Origin: Bacteroidales bacterium
GTDB lineage: Bacteria; Bacteroidota; Bacteroidia; Bacteroidales; Muribaculaceae
Length of the DNA stretch: 26,295 nucleotides
NCBI GenBank assembly: GCA_900769345.1
Contig: CAAGGJ010000007.1
Span: 1 to 26,295 of the forward strand
Direction: 5' to 3'
Shown: positions 16,128 to 25,137 of the stretch, piece by piece
Position numbering within the stretch: position 1 is the stretch's first letter
Layout of the letters: each line of letters opens with the position of its first letter
Program-made: the position numbers and the translations under genes
Notes under the pieces: generated by a model
What the model was told of the DNA's origin: nothing
The model's input: the letters and a program-made list of their open reading frames with translations, nothing else
Database searches by the model: none

Positions 16128-17510
16128 TCAAATTTCAGCCATTACCTTCTTCATTTCGGCAATCAGAGCCTCGGCCTTTTCCATAGTGCTCGCCTCGGCA
16201 TAGATGCGCACTATCGGTTCGGTGTTACTCTTACGGAAGTGTACCCAACTGTCTTCAAAGTCTATCTTTACACCATCGATATCGGTAATTGTTTCATTCT
16301 TAAAGTGTTCCTTCAAGCCTTCCAATATCTTATCTACATCGATTTCGGGTGTAAGCTGAACCTTGTCCTTAGCTATTTCGTAGGCAGGATAGGTTTTCTT
16401 GAGTTCACTCACCTTCTTGCCGCTCTTAGCCAGCAATGTAAGGAACAAAGCCACACCTACGAGGGCATCACGACCATAATGAAGTTCGGGATATATTACA
16501 CCGCCATTACCTTCACCGCCTATCACTGCGCCCGTGCGCTTCATTTCGGTCACCACATTCACTTCACCCACTGCCGAAGCGGTGTAGGTGCATCCGTGCT
16601 TGCGAGTAACATCGCGCAATGCTCGCGACGACGACAAGTTGCTAACCGTAGAGCCCGGAGTGTGCTGAAGCACATAATCTGCCACTGCCACAAGGGTGTA
16701 TTCTTCTACGAAGAACTCGCCGTTTTCCATAATGATAGCCAAGCGGTCTACATCGGGGTCTACCACAAATGCCACGTCGGCCTTTCCTTCCTTCATTAGC
16801 GATGAGATGGCTGTTAGGTTAGATGGTATCGGTTCCGGAGTGTGGCCGAATTTGCCTGTAGGGTCGCAGAACAGCTCTATCACATTCTTCACGCCAAGTC
16901 GATGCAAAAGTTCGGGTATCACCACACCACCTATCGAGTTAACTGCGTCAACGGCTACAGTGAAGTTTGCCTTCTTGATAGCTTCCACATCCACGAGGTC
17001 GAGTGCAAGCACGCTATCGATGTGACGGCGCATATATGTGGTGTTGATGTATTCCTTTCCGAGTTCGTCAACTTCGGCATAGCAGAAATCTTCTGCTTCA
17101 GCTATGCGAAGCACTTCTTTGCCTTGTGCATCGTTAAGAAATTCGCCGTCGCTGTTCAGCAATTTAAGCGCATTCCATTGCTTGGGATTGTGCGATGCTG
17201 TGAGGATGATACCTCCGCATGCATTCTCTGCCACTACTGCCAACTCGGTGGTTGGTGTTGTGGCTTGACCTATATTCACCACATCGAAGCCCATGCCATT
17301 GAGTGTTCCCACCACCAAGCGGCACACCATATCGCCCGAAAGGCGTGAGTCACGTCCCACTACTATCACATTCGATGTCTTGGTTGTGGTGCGTCGGATA
17401 AATGTGGCATAAGCCGATGTAAATTTCACAAGATCGAGAGGTGTAAGGGCGTCGCCTGCAGGGCCGCCTATGGTTCCTCTAATTCCGGAGATTGATTTGA
17501 TTAACGACAT
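16128..17510 (-). CDS. glmM: Phosphoglucosamine mutase (phosphohexomutase family)
   Basis: This protein of 460 residues begins with SGIRGTIGG (8-16), the usual start of the four-domain phosphohexomutases. The active-site serine is Ser106 in TASHNP (104-109). The metal loop is DPDVDRLAI (251-259), and a GGEGNGG sugar-specificity loop and a C-terminal phosphate loop (RKSNTEPIVRIY) are visible. GlmM turns glucosamine 6-phosphate into the 1-phosphate for UDP-GlcNAc, feeding peptidoglycan and lipid A. The family also holds phosphomannomutases, and the call to GlmM rests on length and loop sequence. It is last in the operon DHH-DUF4827-glmM, 38 nt after the lipoprotein gene. Confidence 0.88.
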   Translation of the reverse strand: MSLIKSISGIRGTIGGPAGDALTPLDLVKFTSAYATFIRRTTTKTSNVIVVGRDSRLSGDMVCRLVVGTLNGMGFDVVNIGQATTPTTELAVVAENACGGIILTASHNPKQWNALKLLNSDGEFLNDAQGKEVLRIAEAEDFCYAEVDELGKEYINTTYMRRHIDSVLALDLVDVEAIKKANFTVAVDAVNSIGGVVIPELLHRLGVKNVIELFCDPTGKFGHTPEPIPSNLTAISSLMKEGKADVAFVVDPDVDRLAIIMENGEFFVEEYTLVAVADYVLQHTPGSTVSNLSSSRALRDVTRKHGCTYTASAVGEVNVVTEMKRTGAVIGGEGNGGVIYPELHYGRDALVGVALFLTLLAKSGKKVSELKKTYPAYEIAKDKVQLTPEIDVDKILEGLKEHFKNETITDIDGVKIDFEDSWVHFRKSNTEPIVRIYAEASTMEKAEALIAEMKKVMAEI

Positions 17511-17548
17511 TTTTTAGTATGTTTTTTCAGTTTATGTATTTAGTTTTT

Positions 17549-18127
17549 TTATAGCTTGCTCTTTATGTAGCGTATATTCCAATGATATGGTTGCACATCG
17601 GCAATCTCATCATTCAAACCCATTTGCGACTTTATCACCAAATTCACTTCCGAGCCTACACCCACAAATTGCATAGGCAATTGTATGCCCTGACCATATT
17701 GAAGCGACGCATCCACTTGATAGTTGTCATACATAAAGTATGTCGATGCATTCACCATATTATTTGCATTTCCCACCGGGTCTACATCTCCACCTGTCAC
17801 GCACCACGAGATGATATTGAAGCGCATATAGCGAAAATATATTATGTCGTCGGTCTTAGGACGATTTTCCTTTCCGGTGTTGGTGATTACTTGCATATAC
17901 ACATTGCCATCTTCGTCAAGCTTATAGTATGGTGCGTTTGTTCCCGTCTCAAATATGGTATCGGCAGGTATCTCATTCACCACGCGCTGCTGCGAAAGAT
18001 ACAAATTGGTGGCCACACGCTCGTCGGCCAACTGTTCGGCATAACTCTTCGAATCGCTGCACGACGATGCACTCATCACGCACACCATTGCTCCGAAGAG
18101 CATCATCATTTTTCCTTTAATGTTCAT
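17549..18127 (-). CDS. DUF4827-like lipoprotein
   Basis: The product has 192 residues and a signal peptide with lipobox ASSC, giving lipidated Cys23. The mature part contains a FKBP-like layout (YKLDEDGNVYMQVI, KTDDIIYFRY, and a C-terminal QPYHWNIRYIKSKL end) as in the Bacteroidetes DUF4827 family, recognised from memory. It shows no peptidyl-prolyl isomerase active-site set that I can identify, so enzyme function is not claimed. Its start overlaps the stop of the upstream nanoRNase gene (ATGA) and glmM follows after 38 nt, so it is part of that operon. Its role between a nucleotide phosphoesterase and a cell-wall precursor enzyme is unknown. Confidence 0.82.
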   Translation of the reverse strand: MNIKGKMMMLFGAMVCVMSASSCSDSKSYAEQLADERVATNLYLSQQRVVNEIPADTIFETGTNAPYYKLDEDGNVYMQVITNTGKENRPKTDDIIYFRYMRFNIISWCVTGGDVDPVGNANNMVNASTYFMYDNYQVDASLQYGQGIQLPMQFVGVGSEVNLVIKSQMGLNDEIADVQPYHWNIRYIKSKL

Positions 18128-19182
18128 TTTCTATTTATATATTTTTCTTTGTATTCCAAAAAGTTGTTCTTCTCCTTTAGAAGCATAGCATAAAACATAT
18201 TCACCGCTTCTTCCAGTGTGCCTTGATACTCACCGGCCGATGCATTCAAGTGTCCACCACCGCCAAAATAGCGTTCACACAAATCGCGAACCGAGAACTC
18301 GCCCTGCGATCGCATCGATATTTTTATGCAGCTCTCATCTTCGCGCATAAACACCGAGCAAAACACTTCCGGTATCTTCAGCGGCACATTCACCAGTCCC
18401 TCGGTATCGCCATTAGTGTAATAATAGCGGCGAAGTGTATCTTGAGAGATAGTTACCAGAGCCACGCCATATTCGCGTTTCACTTTCATCGAGTGCTGCA
18501 AGGCGTAGCTTTGTAGCCTTATGCTATTCTCTTTCTGACTATTGAAGGCTCTATTGTAGATTCCATTCTTATCAATACCATAACCCAGCAATACCGCTGC
18601 TATTTCGAAGGTCTCGGGGTTGCTCGAATTATATGCAAAATTGCCGGTATCGGTCACCAATCCCATATAGAAATACGATGCCCCAAGCTTTCCCACTTTA
18701 TCCTCAAGATTCATTGCCATCACTAAGCGATAAGCCAATTCGCAAGTCGACGACATCTCGGGATACGAAAATTCGAGGTCGCAAAAATGCTTGGGATACA
18801 TATGATGATCGATAAGCACTTTCTTGGCTTCACTCTGTTCTACGTATGGAGTCAAACTCTGAATGCGTTTCACATCATTATAGTCCATACACAGTAACAA
18901 GTCGGCTTGGGCAAACAAGTCGGTAAGTTCTTGCTCTTCCGCCACATCGGCACAAATTATGGTGTCTGACTGGGGCAAGAAACGCAGATTGTCGGGCGGA
19001 GTGTTTGGCACCGCCACTCGAGCATTCTTTCCCATCTGCTTGAGCACTTGGCAAAAACCCATTGTCGACCCCACCGCATCACCATCAGGCGACTTGTGGC
19101 ATGTGAGCACCACATTACGGCTGACTTCGAGTATCGACTTCAGCTGCGCTATTTGCTCATCTTTAAATATATTTTTTATCAT
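18124..19182 (-). CDS. DHH phosphoesterase, NrnA-like (nanoRNase / pAp phosphatase)
   Basis: The start is placed at the ATG at 19182; a TTG three codons upstream (19191) is less likely. The product has 352 residues with the DHH family motifs: SPDGDAVGS (31-39), CMDYND (98-103) and the eponymous IDHH (124-127). The C-terminal DHHA1 domain carries RSQGEFSVRDL and the substrate loop GGGGHLNASAG. NrnA proteins degrade 2-5 nt RNA and dephosphorylate pAp; related GdpP-like enzymes cut pApA from cyclic di-AMP breakdown. It is the first gene of the operon with the DUF4827 lipoprotein and glmM. A -7 box lies 26-33 nt upstream. Confidence 0.92.
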   Translation of the reverse strand: MIKNIFKDEQIAQLKSILEVSRNVVLTCHKSPDGDAVGSTMGFCQVLKQMGKNARVAVPNTPPDNLRFLPQSDTIICADVAEEQELTDLFAQADLLLCMDYNDVKRIQSLTPYVEQSEAKKVLIDHHMYPKHFCDLEFSYPEMSSTCELAYRLVMAMNLEDKVGKLGASYFYMGLVTDTGNFAYNSSNPETFEIAAVLLGYGIDKNGIYNRAFNSQKENSIRLQSYALQHSMKVKREYGVALVTISQDTLRRYYYTNGDTEGLVNVPLKIPEVFCSVFMREDESCIKISMRSQGEFSVRDLCERYFGGGGHLNASAGEYQGTLEEAVNMFYAMLLKEKNNFLEYKEKYINRK

Positions 19183-19207
19183 CGTCGTCAATTCTATTTT
19201 GCCACTA

Positions 19208-19215
19208 CAAAGATA
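19208..19215 (-). promoter_or_regulatory. Probable -7 box for the DHH-DUF4827-glmM operon
   Basis: The minus strand reads TATCTTTG (TAnnTTTG), leaving a leader of about 18-20 nt before the ATG at 19182. Its position supports that ATG as the start. Confidence 0.6.
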
Positions 19216-19289
19216 AAAAGAATATTCCTATTTTCAGCTCACTCAAAAAATATTAACTAACTTATTAAGTAAATTAGGGTATTTTTTAG

Positions 19290-19297
19290 TATTTTTG
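19290..19297 (+). promoter_or_regulatory. Probable -7 box for the dsbD operon
   Basis: TATTTTTG (TAnnTTTG) lies 39 nt before the dsbD ATG. It diverges from the DHH operon promoter, the two -7 boxes being 75 nt apart. No clear -33 TTTG is seen. Confidence 0.55.
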
Positions 19298-19336
19298 CAA
19301 TCTATTTACTATTAAACCAAACACAAATAATCATTT

Positions 19337-21358
19337 ATGACACGTAGAATCGCATTTTTATTGCTCTCACTATTCATTGTATGCTCGATGCATGCTCAAA
19401 TAGTAAAGGCTGTCTCTTGGAATTCAAGTCAAAAAATGACTTCCGACACCGAGGGTGTCATGAAGTTTACTGCTACCATCGAACCTGGTTATCATATGTA
19501 TGATATGAATGTCACCGATGGCCCTACACCTCTTTCGTTCAATTGGACTAAACTCGATGGCGTTAAACTCGTAGGTGCCCCCACTCCAAGCAAGGCTCCG
19601 ATTAAGCAATACGACGACACTTTTGGCACCGACTTAAGTTGGTGGACCGAATCGGTCACCCTCACCCAAAAATTTGTTGCCACTAAGGAGAACTTCGTCA
19701 TCGAAGGTTATATTAAATATATGCTCTGCAACGACGAAAACTGCATTCCTCCCACTAACGAGGATTTCAAATTTGCCGGAACTGCAAAAATAGCAAAAAC
19801 CGATGATAAAGCCGAGGAAACTATTCCTGCCACTCCGCTTACTCCTGCCTTAGAAGCAACTGCCGACTCTGTAGCCCCCGATGCTACTCCTGCAGCCGAT
19901 GCTGCTACTCCGGGTTCGCTTGCCGACAATGCTTTTTGGGCTCCGGTAGATGCAAGTGGCTCTACTGAAGGCGATGCTTCGCAGTCGGGCAGCGGCTCGC
20001 TTTGGTATGTTATCATCACTTGCTTCATCGGTGGGCTCATAGCCCTTCTCACTCCTTGTGTTTGGCCTATGATTCCGCTCACAGTAAGCTTCTTCTTGAA
20101 AAAAAGCGGAAATCGTGCTAAATCGATTCGCGATGCCATTACTTATGGCCTCTCTATCATATTTATATATGTGTTCCTGGGAGTGCTCATCACTATGATT
20201 TTCGGTGCCAGCTCACTCAATGCACTTGCCACAAGCGCTGTGTGCAACATCATATTCTTCTTGTTGCTCGTAGTGTTTGCCATCTCGTTCTTCGGCGCGT
20301 TCGAAATCACTCTCCCCGAATCATGGAGCAACAAGATGGACTCGGCAGCTGAAAAAACCACAGGTCTGCTCAGCATATTCTTCATGGCTTTCACACTGGC
20401 TTTGGTTTCTTTCTCTTGCACCGGCCCTATCATTGGCACTTTGCTCGTCGAAGCTGCAAGCGATGGCAATATCCTCGGCCCTGCTATCGGCATGTTTGCT
20501 TTTGCTTTGGCTCTCGCCATTCCATTCTGCATCTTCGCCATGTTCCCATCGCTCCTTAAGGGCCTTCCCAAGTCGGGCGGCTGGATGAACACCGTGAAAG
20601 TGGTGCTCGGATTCATCGAATTGGCCCTTTCGCTCAAATTCCTCTCTGTAGCCGACCTTGCATACGGATGGCATATACTCGATCGCGAAACTTTCATCGC
20701 TCTTTGGATTGCAATTTTCGGCCTTCTGGGTCTTTACTTGCTTGGCAAATTCGATTTCGCTCACTATGGCCCAACGAAAGGTGGTATCGGCGTATTCCGT
20801 TTCTTCTTGGCTCTGATTTCTTTCGCCTATGTGGCTTACCTTCTTCCCGGTCTTTGGGGAGCTCCGCTCAAGAGCGCAAGCGCTTTCGTCCCACCTTTGT
20901 ATACTCAGGACTTCAACCTCTATGGCGGTGAAACCAAAATCTACAACGATTTCGAAGAGGGTATGAAGGCTGCCGAACGCGAAGGGAAACCGGTGCTCAT
21001 CGACTTCTCCGGCTATGGCTGCGTCAACTGCCGCAAAATGGAAGCTGCAGTTCTCGACAACGAGCAGGTGAAGACCACCATCGAGGACAACTTCGTGATG
21101 ATTCAGCTCATGGTCGACGAAAAGGCTAACCTCCCCGAACCTATCGTTGTCAACGAAAACGGCAAAGAGGTAAAACTCTACACCGTGGGCGACAAGTGGA
21201 GCTACTTGCAACGCTACAAATTCCACGCCAATGCGCAACCCTACTACGTTGTGCTCGACAATCAGGGAAAACAACTCTCCGGCCCGTTTGTTTATGAGGA
21301 AAATGTAGATAAATTCATCAACTTTATGAAAACAGGCGTTAACGCTTACAAAAAATAA
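19337..21358 (+). CDS. dsbD: Thiol:disulfide interchange protein DsbD
   Basis: This is a full-length three-part protein of 673 residues with a signal peptide (1-20). An N-terminal periplasmic domain carries Cys131/Cys136 (LCNDENC). A low-complexity Ala/Thr/Pro linker follows (about 165-200). Eight or so membrane spans (about 222-505) carry Cys241 (TPCVWPMIPL) and Cys361 (SFSCTGPIIG). A C-terminal thioredoxin-like domain has the redox pair Cys562/Cys565 (GYGCVNCRK). It carries electrons from cytoplasmic thioredoxin to periplasmic partners. One known use is keeping apocytochrome CxxCH cysteines reduced, which would suit the ccs-peroxidase module in this window (inference). It is first of a plus-strand run; mazG follows after 12 nt. 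Confidence 0.96.
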   Translation: MTRRIAFLLLSLFIVCSMHAQIVKAVSWNSSQKMTSDTEGVMKFTATIEPGYHMYDMNVTDGPTPLSFNWTKLDGVKLVGAPTPSKAPIKQYDDTFGTDLSWWTESVTLTQKFVATKENFVIEGYIKYMLCNDENCIPPTNEDFKFAGTAKIAKTDDKAEETIPATPLTPALEATADSVAPDATPAADAATPGSLADNAFWAPVDASGSTEGDASQSGSGSLWYVIITCFIGGLIALLTPCVWPMIPLTVSFFLKKSGNRAKSIRDAITYGLSIIFIYVFLGVLITMIFGASSLNALATSAVCNIIFFLLLVVFAISFFGAFEITLPESWSNKMDSAAEKTTGLLSIFFMAFTLALVSFSCTGPIIGTLLVEAASDGNILGPAIGMFAFALALAIPFCIFAMFPSLLKGLPKSGGWMNTVKVVLGFIELALSLKFLSVADLAYGWHILDRETFIALWIAIFGLLGLYLLGKFDFAHYGPTKGGIGVFRFFLALISFAYVAYLLPGLWGAPLKSASAFVPPLYTQDFNLYGGETKIYNDFEEGMKAAEREGKPVLIDFSGYGCVNCRKMEAAVLDNEQVKTTIEDNFVMIQLMVDEKANLPEPIVVNENGKEVKLYTVGDKWSYLQRYKFHANAQPYYVVLDNQGKQLSGPFVYEENVDKFINFMKTGVNAYKK

Positions 21359-21370
21359 TTATCGTTCACA

Positions 21371-22159
21371 ATGTCGAACAGCAAAGAAGCAAAACTTAAA
21401 GCGTTTGGCGAATTGCTCGATGTTCTCGACATTTTGCGAATTCAATGCCCTTGGGACGCAAAACAGACCAACGAGTCGTTGCGTCCCAATACCATTGAAG
21501 AAACTATGGAACTCTGCGATGCTCTTATCAAGAACAACGTGAGCGACATAAAAAAAGAACTTGGCGACGTGCTCTTGCACATCTTGTTCTACGCAAAAAT
21601 TGCCGACGAAAAACAGCAATTCGATATTGCCGACGTATGCGATGCACTTCGCAACAAACTTATTTTCCGCCACCCGCACATTTTTGGCGACACTAAGGTT
21701 GACAACGCTGAGCAGGTGCTTCAAAATTGGGAAGCACTTAAACTCAAAGAGAAAGGCGGCAACAAAACCGTGCTCTCCGGCGTGCCCAAATCGCTTCCTT
21801 CCGTAATCAAGGCGGAGCGTATTCAGGAAAAATCGGCTAATGTTGGATTCGATTGGGATAAACCTGAAGACGTTTGGAATAAGGTAAAAGAAGAAATTGC
21901 CGAAGTGGAAACCGAACTCAAAGCCGGGAATCACGATAATGTGGAAAAGGAGTTTGGCGACTTGCTTTTCAGCATAATCAATGCCGCTCGGCTCTATGAC
22001 GTGCGCGCCGACAATGCTCTCGAACTTACAAACAATAAATTTATCACGCGATTCAATCACATCGAACAGCGCGCGCTCGATATGGGCAAAAAAATCAACG
22101 AACTCTCGCTTGCCGAAATGGACGCTCTCTGGAACGAGGCTAAGAATTTAACGCTTTAA
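21371..22159 (+). CDS. mazG: Nucleoside triphosphate pyrophosphohydrolase MazG
   Basis: This is the two-domain form, 262 residues. The N-terminal domain has CPWDAKQTNESL (26-37) and the metal motif Glu44-x2-Glu47...Glu63-x2-Asp66 (IEETMEL, KKELGDVL). The C-terminal domain repeats it (EEIAEVETEL then KEFGDLLFSI). The region between contains PKSLPSVIKAERIQEKSANVGFDW in two parts, which is typical of full-length MazG. The enzyme hydrolyses NTPs and dNTPs to monophosphate and PPi, clearing abnormal nucleotides. It starts 12 nt after dsbD, so it is cotranscribed. It should not be taken as part of a toxin-antitoxin pair; no mazEF is present. Confidence 0.95.
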   Translation: MSNSKEAKLKAFGELLDVLDILRIQCPWDAKQTNESLRPNTIEETMELCDALIKNNVSDIKKELGDVLLHILFYAKIADEKQQFDIADVCDALRNKLIFRHPHIFGDTKVDNAEQVLQNWEALKLKEKGGNKTVLSGVPKSLPSVIKAERIQEKSANVGFDWDKPEDVWNKVKEEIAEVETELKAGNHDNVEKEFGDLLFSIINAARLYDVRADNALELTNNKFITRFNHIEQRALDMGKKINELSLAEMDALWNEAKNLTL

Positions 22160-22241
22160 GCCGAAGTCACTTCACTGAGACTACACATTTTTGGCACGCT
22201 GATTATCATTTAATAACTCTTAATTTTAAGCTTTTCCCATC

Positions 22242-24368
22242 ATGATAGTATGTATAACCGAGAAACCTTCTGTTGCTAAAGACATCGCCAATATTTTGGG
22301 CGCCAACATTCGCCGCGATGGTTACTTTGAGGGCAATGGTTATAATGTTACTTGGACTTTCGGACACCTTTGTTGCCTCAAAGAGCCTAACGACTATTGC
22401 GAACAGTGGAAAACTTGGAATTTGAGTTCTTTGCCTATGATTCCGCAGCGCTTCGGCATCAAACTTATCGACGATAAAGGCATCATTGCACAGTTTAAAA
22501 CCATTGAAAGTCTTATCAATCAAGCCGACGAGGTAATCAACTGCGGTGATGCCGGCCAAGAGGGTGAATTGATTCAACGATGGGTGATGCAAAAAGCCGG
22601 CTGCAACAAACCGGTGAAACGACTCTGGATTTCGTCACTTACCGAAGAAAAAATCCGCGAAGGGTTCGCAAAACTGCGTCCACAAGACGATTACAACAAT
22701 CTTTACCATGCCGGACTATCGCGCGCCATCGGCGACTGGATTCTGGGCATGAATGCTACGCGTCTTTACACAAAAAAATATGCCCAAAACCGCAATGTGC
22801 TCTCTATTGGTCGTGTTCAAACACCCACCTTGGCGCTCATTGTGGCACGTCATCGCGAAATAGAAAACTTCATCCCCGAAGATTTTTGGGAAATCAAAAC
22901 TCTCTATCGCGACACCACATTCAATAGCACCAAAGGGCGATACAAAGCCGAAGCCGATGCACTCGAAGTTATCGAAAAGATAAAAACGGCACCACTCACC
23001 ATCATTTCTTCATCGTCGAAGAAGGGAAAGGAAGCACCACCGCGACTTTTCGACCTCACATCGCTGCAAGTGGAGTGTAACAAAAAATTCTCCTTTTCGG
23101 CCGACGAAACATTGAAACTCATTCAGTCGCTCTACGAGAAAAAGGTCACAACCTATCCTCGTGTCGACACCACATATCTTAGCGAGGACATCTACCCCAC
23201 CATTCCGAGAGTTCTAAAAGCCCTTACACCCTATGCGGCGCTCACCACACCGGTTTTGGCGAACAAAATCCCCAAGTCAAAAAAAGTGTTCGACGACTCT
23301 AAAGTCACCGACCACCATGCCATTATTCCCACCAATATGGAACCACAGAAAGCAGCACTCTCGCACAACGAGAAATTGGTCTACGATATGATAGCCAAAC
23401 GCTTTATCGCTGCTTTCTATCCCGACTGCGAATTTTCCACCACCACCGTCCTCGCCGATATCAATGGCATACCTTTCAAAGCCACAGGTAAGCAAATTTT
23501 GAGCGAAGGTTGGCGTGCTGTCTACAGCAAGGAGGCTCTCGCTACCGATGCCGGCAACAACGACGACACCAACACCATTATGCCCATTTTCACCGAAGGC
23601 GAATCGGGTCCACACGAACCATCGTTACTCAAAAAAACCACCCAGCCTCCTAAGCCATACAACGAGGGTACACTGCTAAGAGCTATGGAAACTGCCGGCA
23701 AATTTGTCGATGACGAACTCTTGCGCGAAGCCATGAAGGAGAACGGCATTGGCCGTCCGTCTACTCGTGCTGCTATCATCGAAACGCTCTTCAAACGCCG
23801 ATATATTCGCAAAGAACGCAAAAGTCTTTTCCCCACTTTGGCGGGAATACAACTCATCGACACCATCCAAGAGCCGCTCTTAAAATCGGCGGAACTTACC
23901 GGTCTCTGGGAAAACAAGCTTCGCAAAATAGAGCGCGGAGAATTCTCGGCAAGCCAGTTTATCGACGAACTAAAGGTGCTAATCAACGATATCGTAATCA
24001 ACGTGCTTCGCGACAATGGCAACCCGGCTATCACTATCGAAGTCGAAGAAGAAAAAGCAAAAAAATCGCGAAAATCCGCTTCATCTACCAAGCCAAAAGC
24101 ATCACGAAAGAAAGACTCAGAAGCAGAAGATACAGCAAACGACAACACGCCAAAAGCCAATAATGCCACATCTACGATTACCGACATCAGCCAAATAACA
24201 TGTCCTCTCTGCAAAACCGGGCATTTGCTCAAAGGCCACACAGCATATGGGTGCAGCAATTTCCGCAACGGTTGCTCACTACGCCTAAATTTCGACCAAT
24301 ATCCCGCCGATATCGCTCCCGATGAATTACGAAAAATAATATCCCAATCGTTCAATAACAATGAATAA
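22242..24368 (+). CDS. topB: DNA topoisomerase III
   Basis: The product is a type IA topoisomerase of 708 residues. The Toprim domain has TEKPSVA (6-12) with Glu7 and GDAGQEGEL (102-110). The second Asp of the usual DxD is replaced, as in other DAGxEGEL-type TopB proteins. IGRVQTPTLALI (189-200) and TTYPRVDT (303-310) with the DNA-linking Tyr305 follow. After a Lys/Ser/Glu-rich linker (about 605-650) a C-terminal zinc ribbon CPLC...GCSNFRNGC completes the protein. It relaxes and decatenates single-stranded regions of DNA. The ATG is 82 nt after mazG, and the 3' end overlaps the nudix gene by 8 nt. It is chromosomal here, without conjugation genes nearby. Confidence 0.95.
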   Translation: MIVCITEKPSVAKDIANILGANIRRDGYFEGNGYNVTWTFGHLCCLKEPNDYCEQWKTWNLSSLPMIPQRFGIKLIDDKGIIAQFKTIESLINQADEVINCGDAGQEGELIQRWVMQKAGCNKPVKRLWISSLTEEKIREGFAKLRPQDDYNNLYHAGLSRAIGDWILGMNATRLYTKKYAQNRNVLSIGRVQTPTLALIVARHREIENFIPEDFWEIKTLYRDTTFNSTKGRYKAEADALEVIEKIKTAPLTIISSSSKKGKEAPPRLFDLTSLQVECNKKFSFSADETLKLIQSLYEKKVTTYPRVDTTYLSEDIYPTIPRVLKALTPYAALTTPVLANKIPKSKKVFDDSKVTDHHAIIPTNMEPQKAALSHNEKLVYDMIAKRFIAAFYPDCEFSTTTVLADINGIPFKATGKQILSEGWRAVYSKEALATDAGNNDDTNTIMPIFTEGESGPHEPSLLKKTTQPPKPYNEGTLLRAMETAGKFVDDELLREAMKENGIGRPSTRAAIIETLFKRRYIRKERKSLFPTLAGIQLIDTIQEPLLKSAELTGLWENKLRKIERGEFSASQFIDELKVLINDIVINVLRDNGNPAITIEVEEEKAKKSRKSASSTKPKASRKKDSEAEDTANDNTPKANNATSTITDISQITCPLCKTGHLLKGHTAYGCSNFRNGCSLRLNFDQYPADIAPDELRKIISQSFNNNE

Positions 24369-24873
24369 CAACGAACTTTTCCCCATTATCAACGAACAAG
24401 GCGAAATAATCGGCAAAGCCACTCGCCAAGAATGTCACAGTGGCAGCAAATTGCTTCATCCTGTGGTGCATCTTCACGTATTTAACACCCGTGGCGAACT
24501 ATATCTGCAAAAGCGTTCGCTCAATAAGGACATACAACCTGGCAAATGGGACACTGCAGTGGGTGGTCATGTCGACTACGGCGAAGAAGTGCAGCATGCG
24601 CTCCTTCGCGAAGCACGCGAAGAATTAGGACTTACCGACTTCACGCCACAACACCTTTTCTCTTATATCTTCGAGAGCGACCGCGAGCGTGAAATGATTA
24701 ACGCTTTCGTCGTCACCACCTCCCACAGTTCTTTCACCTACGATCCAGAAGAAGTGGATGACGGACGATTCTGGTCGATTCAGGAAATCAACGAAGCCAT
24801 AGGCAAAGGCATCTTGACACCAAACTTTGAGCAAGAATTTGTGAAACTCACACAAGCCCTTCACGAAAAATAA
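24361..24873 (+). CDS. NUDIX hydrolase
   Basis: This protein of 170 residues has a complete Nudix box at 69-91: Gly69-x5-Glu75-x7-Arg83-Glu84-x-x-Glu87-Glu88-x-Gly90-Leu91. The N-terminal part (NEQGEIIGKATRQEC, then LHPVVHLHVFN) resembles the YfcD/isopentenyl-diphosphate-isomerase-like branch of Nudix proteins. The substrate is open: a nucleoside diphosphate derivative is likely, and IPP isomerase activity is possible but not supported by visible Cys/Glu active-site pairs. The ATG lies inside the last codons of topB (8-nt overlap), so translation is coupled. A weak GC hairpin with six T at 24916-24934 may end the operon. Confidence 0.9.
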   Translation: MNNNELFPIINEQGEIIGKATRQECHSGSKLLHPVVHLHVFNTRGELYLQKRSLNKDIQPGKWDTAVGGHVDYGEEVQHALLREAREELGLTDFTPQHLFSYIFESDREREMINAFVVTTSHSSFTYDPEEVDDGRFWSIQEINEAIGKGILTPNFEQEFVKLTQALHEK

Positions 24874-24964
24874 CACTCACGGAGTCATCATTTCCTCGTT
24901 TCTTGTTCAAAACCCCGCATTTATGGCGTTTTTTCAACTTTATATGCAAAATCAGCACTAAATA

Positions 24965-24996
24965 TTTGGTACATTCGCAAAATAATAGTACCTTTG
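24965..24996 (+). promoter_or_regulatory. Promoter of tRNA-Cys
   Basis: TTTG at 24965-24968, 20 nt, then TACCTTTG at 24989-24996: an exact Bacteroidetes -33/-7 promoter. The tRNA starts 12 nt after the -7 box. Confidence 0.85.
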
Positions 24997-25008
24997 CAAT
25001 ACGAAAAT

Positions 25009-25080
25009 GGTCGCATGGATGAGTGGCTTAGTCAGCGGTCTGCAAAACCGTGCACGGCGGTTCGAATCCGCCTGTGACCT
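25009..25080 (+). tRNA. tRNA-Cys (anticodon GCA)
   Basis: This 72-nt cloverleaf has an acceptor stem of 7 pairs (25009-25015 with 25073-25079, one G-U), a D arm with a short 3-bp stem, and an anticodon stem around the loop CTGCAAA (25040-25046) with GCA at 25042-25044. The T arm is GGCGG-TTCGAAT-CCGCC. The discriminator base T25080 is the identity base of tRNA-Cys. CCA is not encoded; CC TAA follows. It has its own promoter and terminator. Confidence 0.97.
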
Positions 25081-25083
25081 CCT

Positions 25084-25118
25084 AAAAAGATATGTTCTCA
25101 CGAGCATATCTTTTTTTT
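25084..25118 (+). terminator. Terminator of tRNA-Cys
   Basis: The stem AAAAAGATATG (25084-25094) pairs with CATATCTTTTT (25105-25115) around a 10-nt loop, and the right arm runs into eight T. Confidence 0.9.
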
Positions 25119-25137
25119 GTTTTATACATCTTTACAC

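Noticed and set aside
20321..21274. 317-codon minus-strand frame opposite dsbD
   Set aside because: dsbD shows all its domains and redox cysteines across this stretch, so the antisense frame is a by-product of codon bias.
21371..22159. MazG as part of a toxin-antitoxin or phage-defence system
   Set aside because: No mazEF or other toxin gene is adjacent. The full two-domain form next to housekeeping genes fits nucleotide cleaning.
22242..24368. TopB as a sign of an integrated conjugative element
   Set aside because: No tra, mob, integrase or tet genes are near. It overlaps a nudix gene and follows mazG like a core gene.
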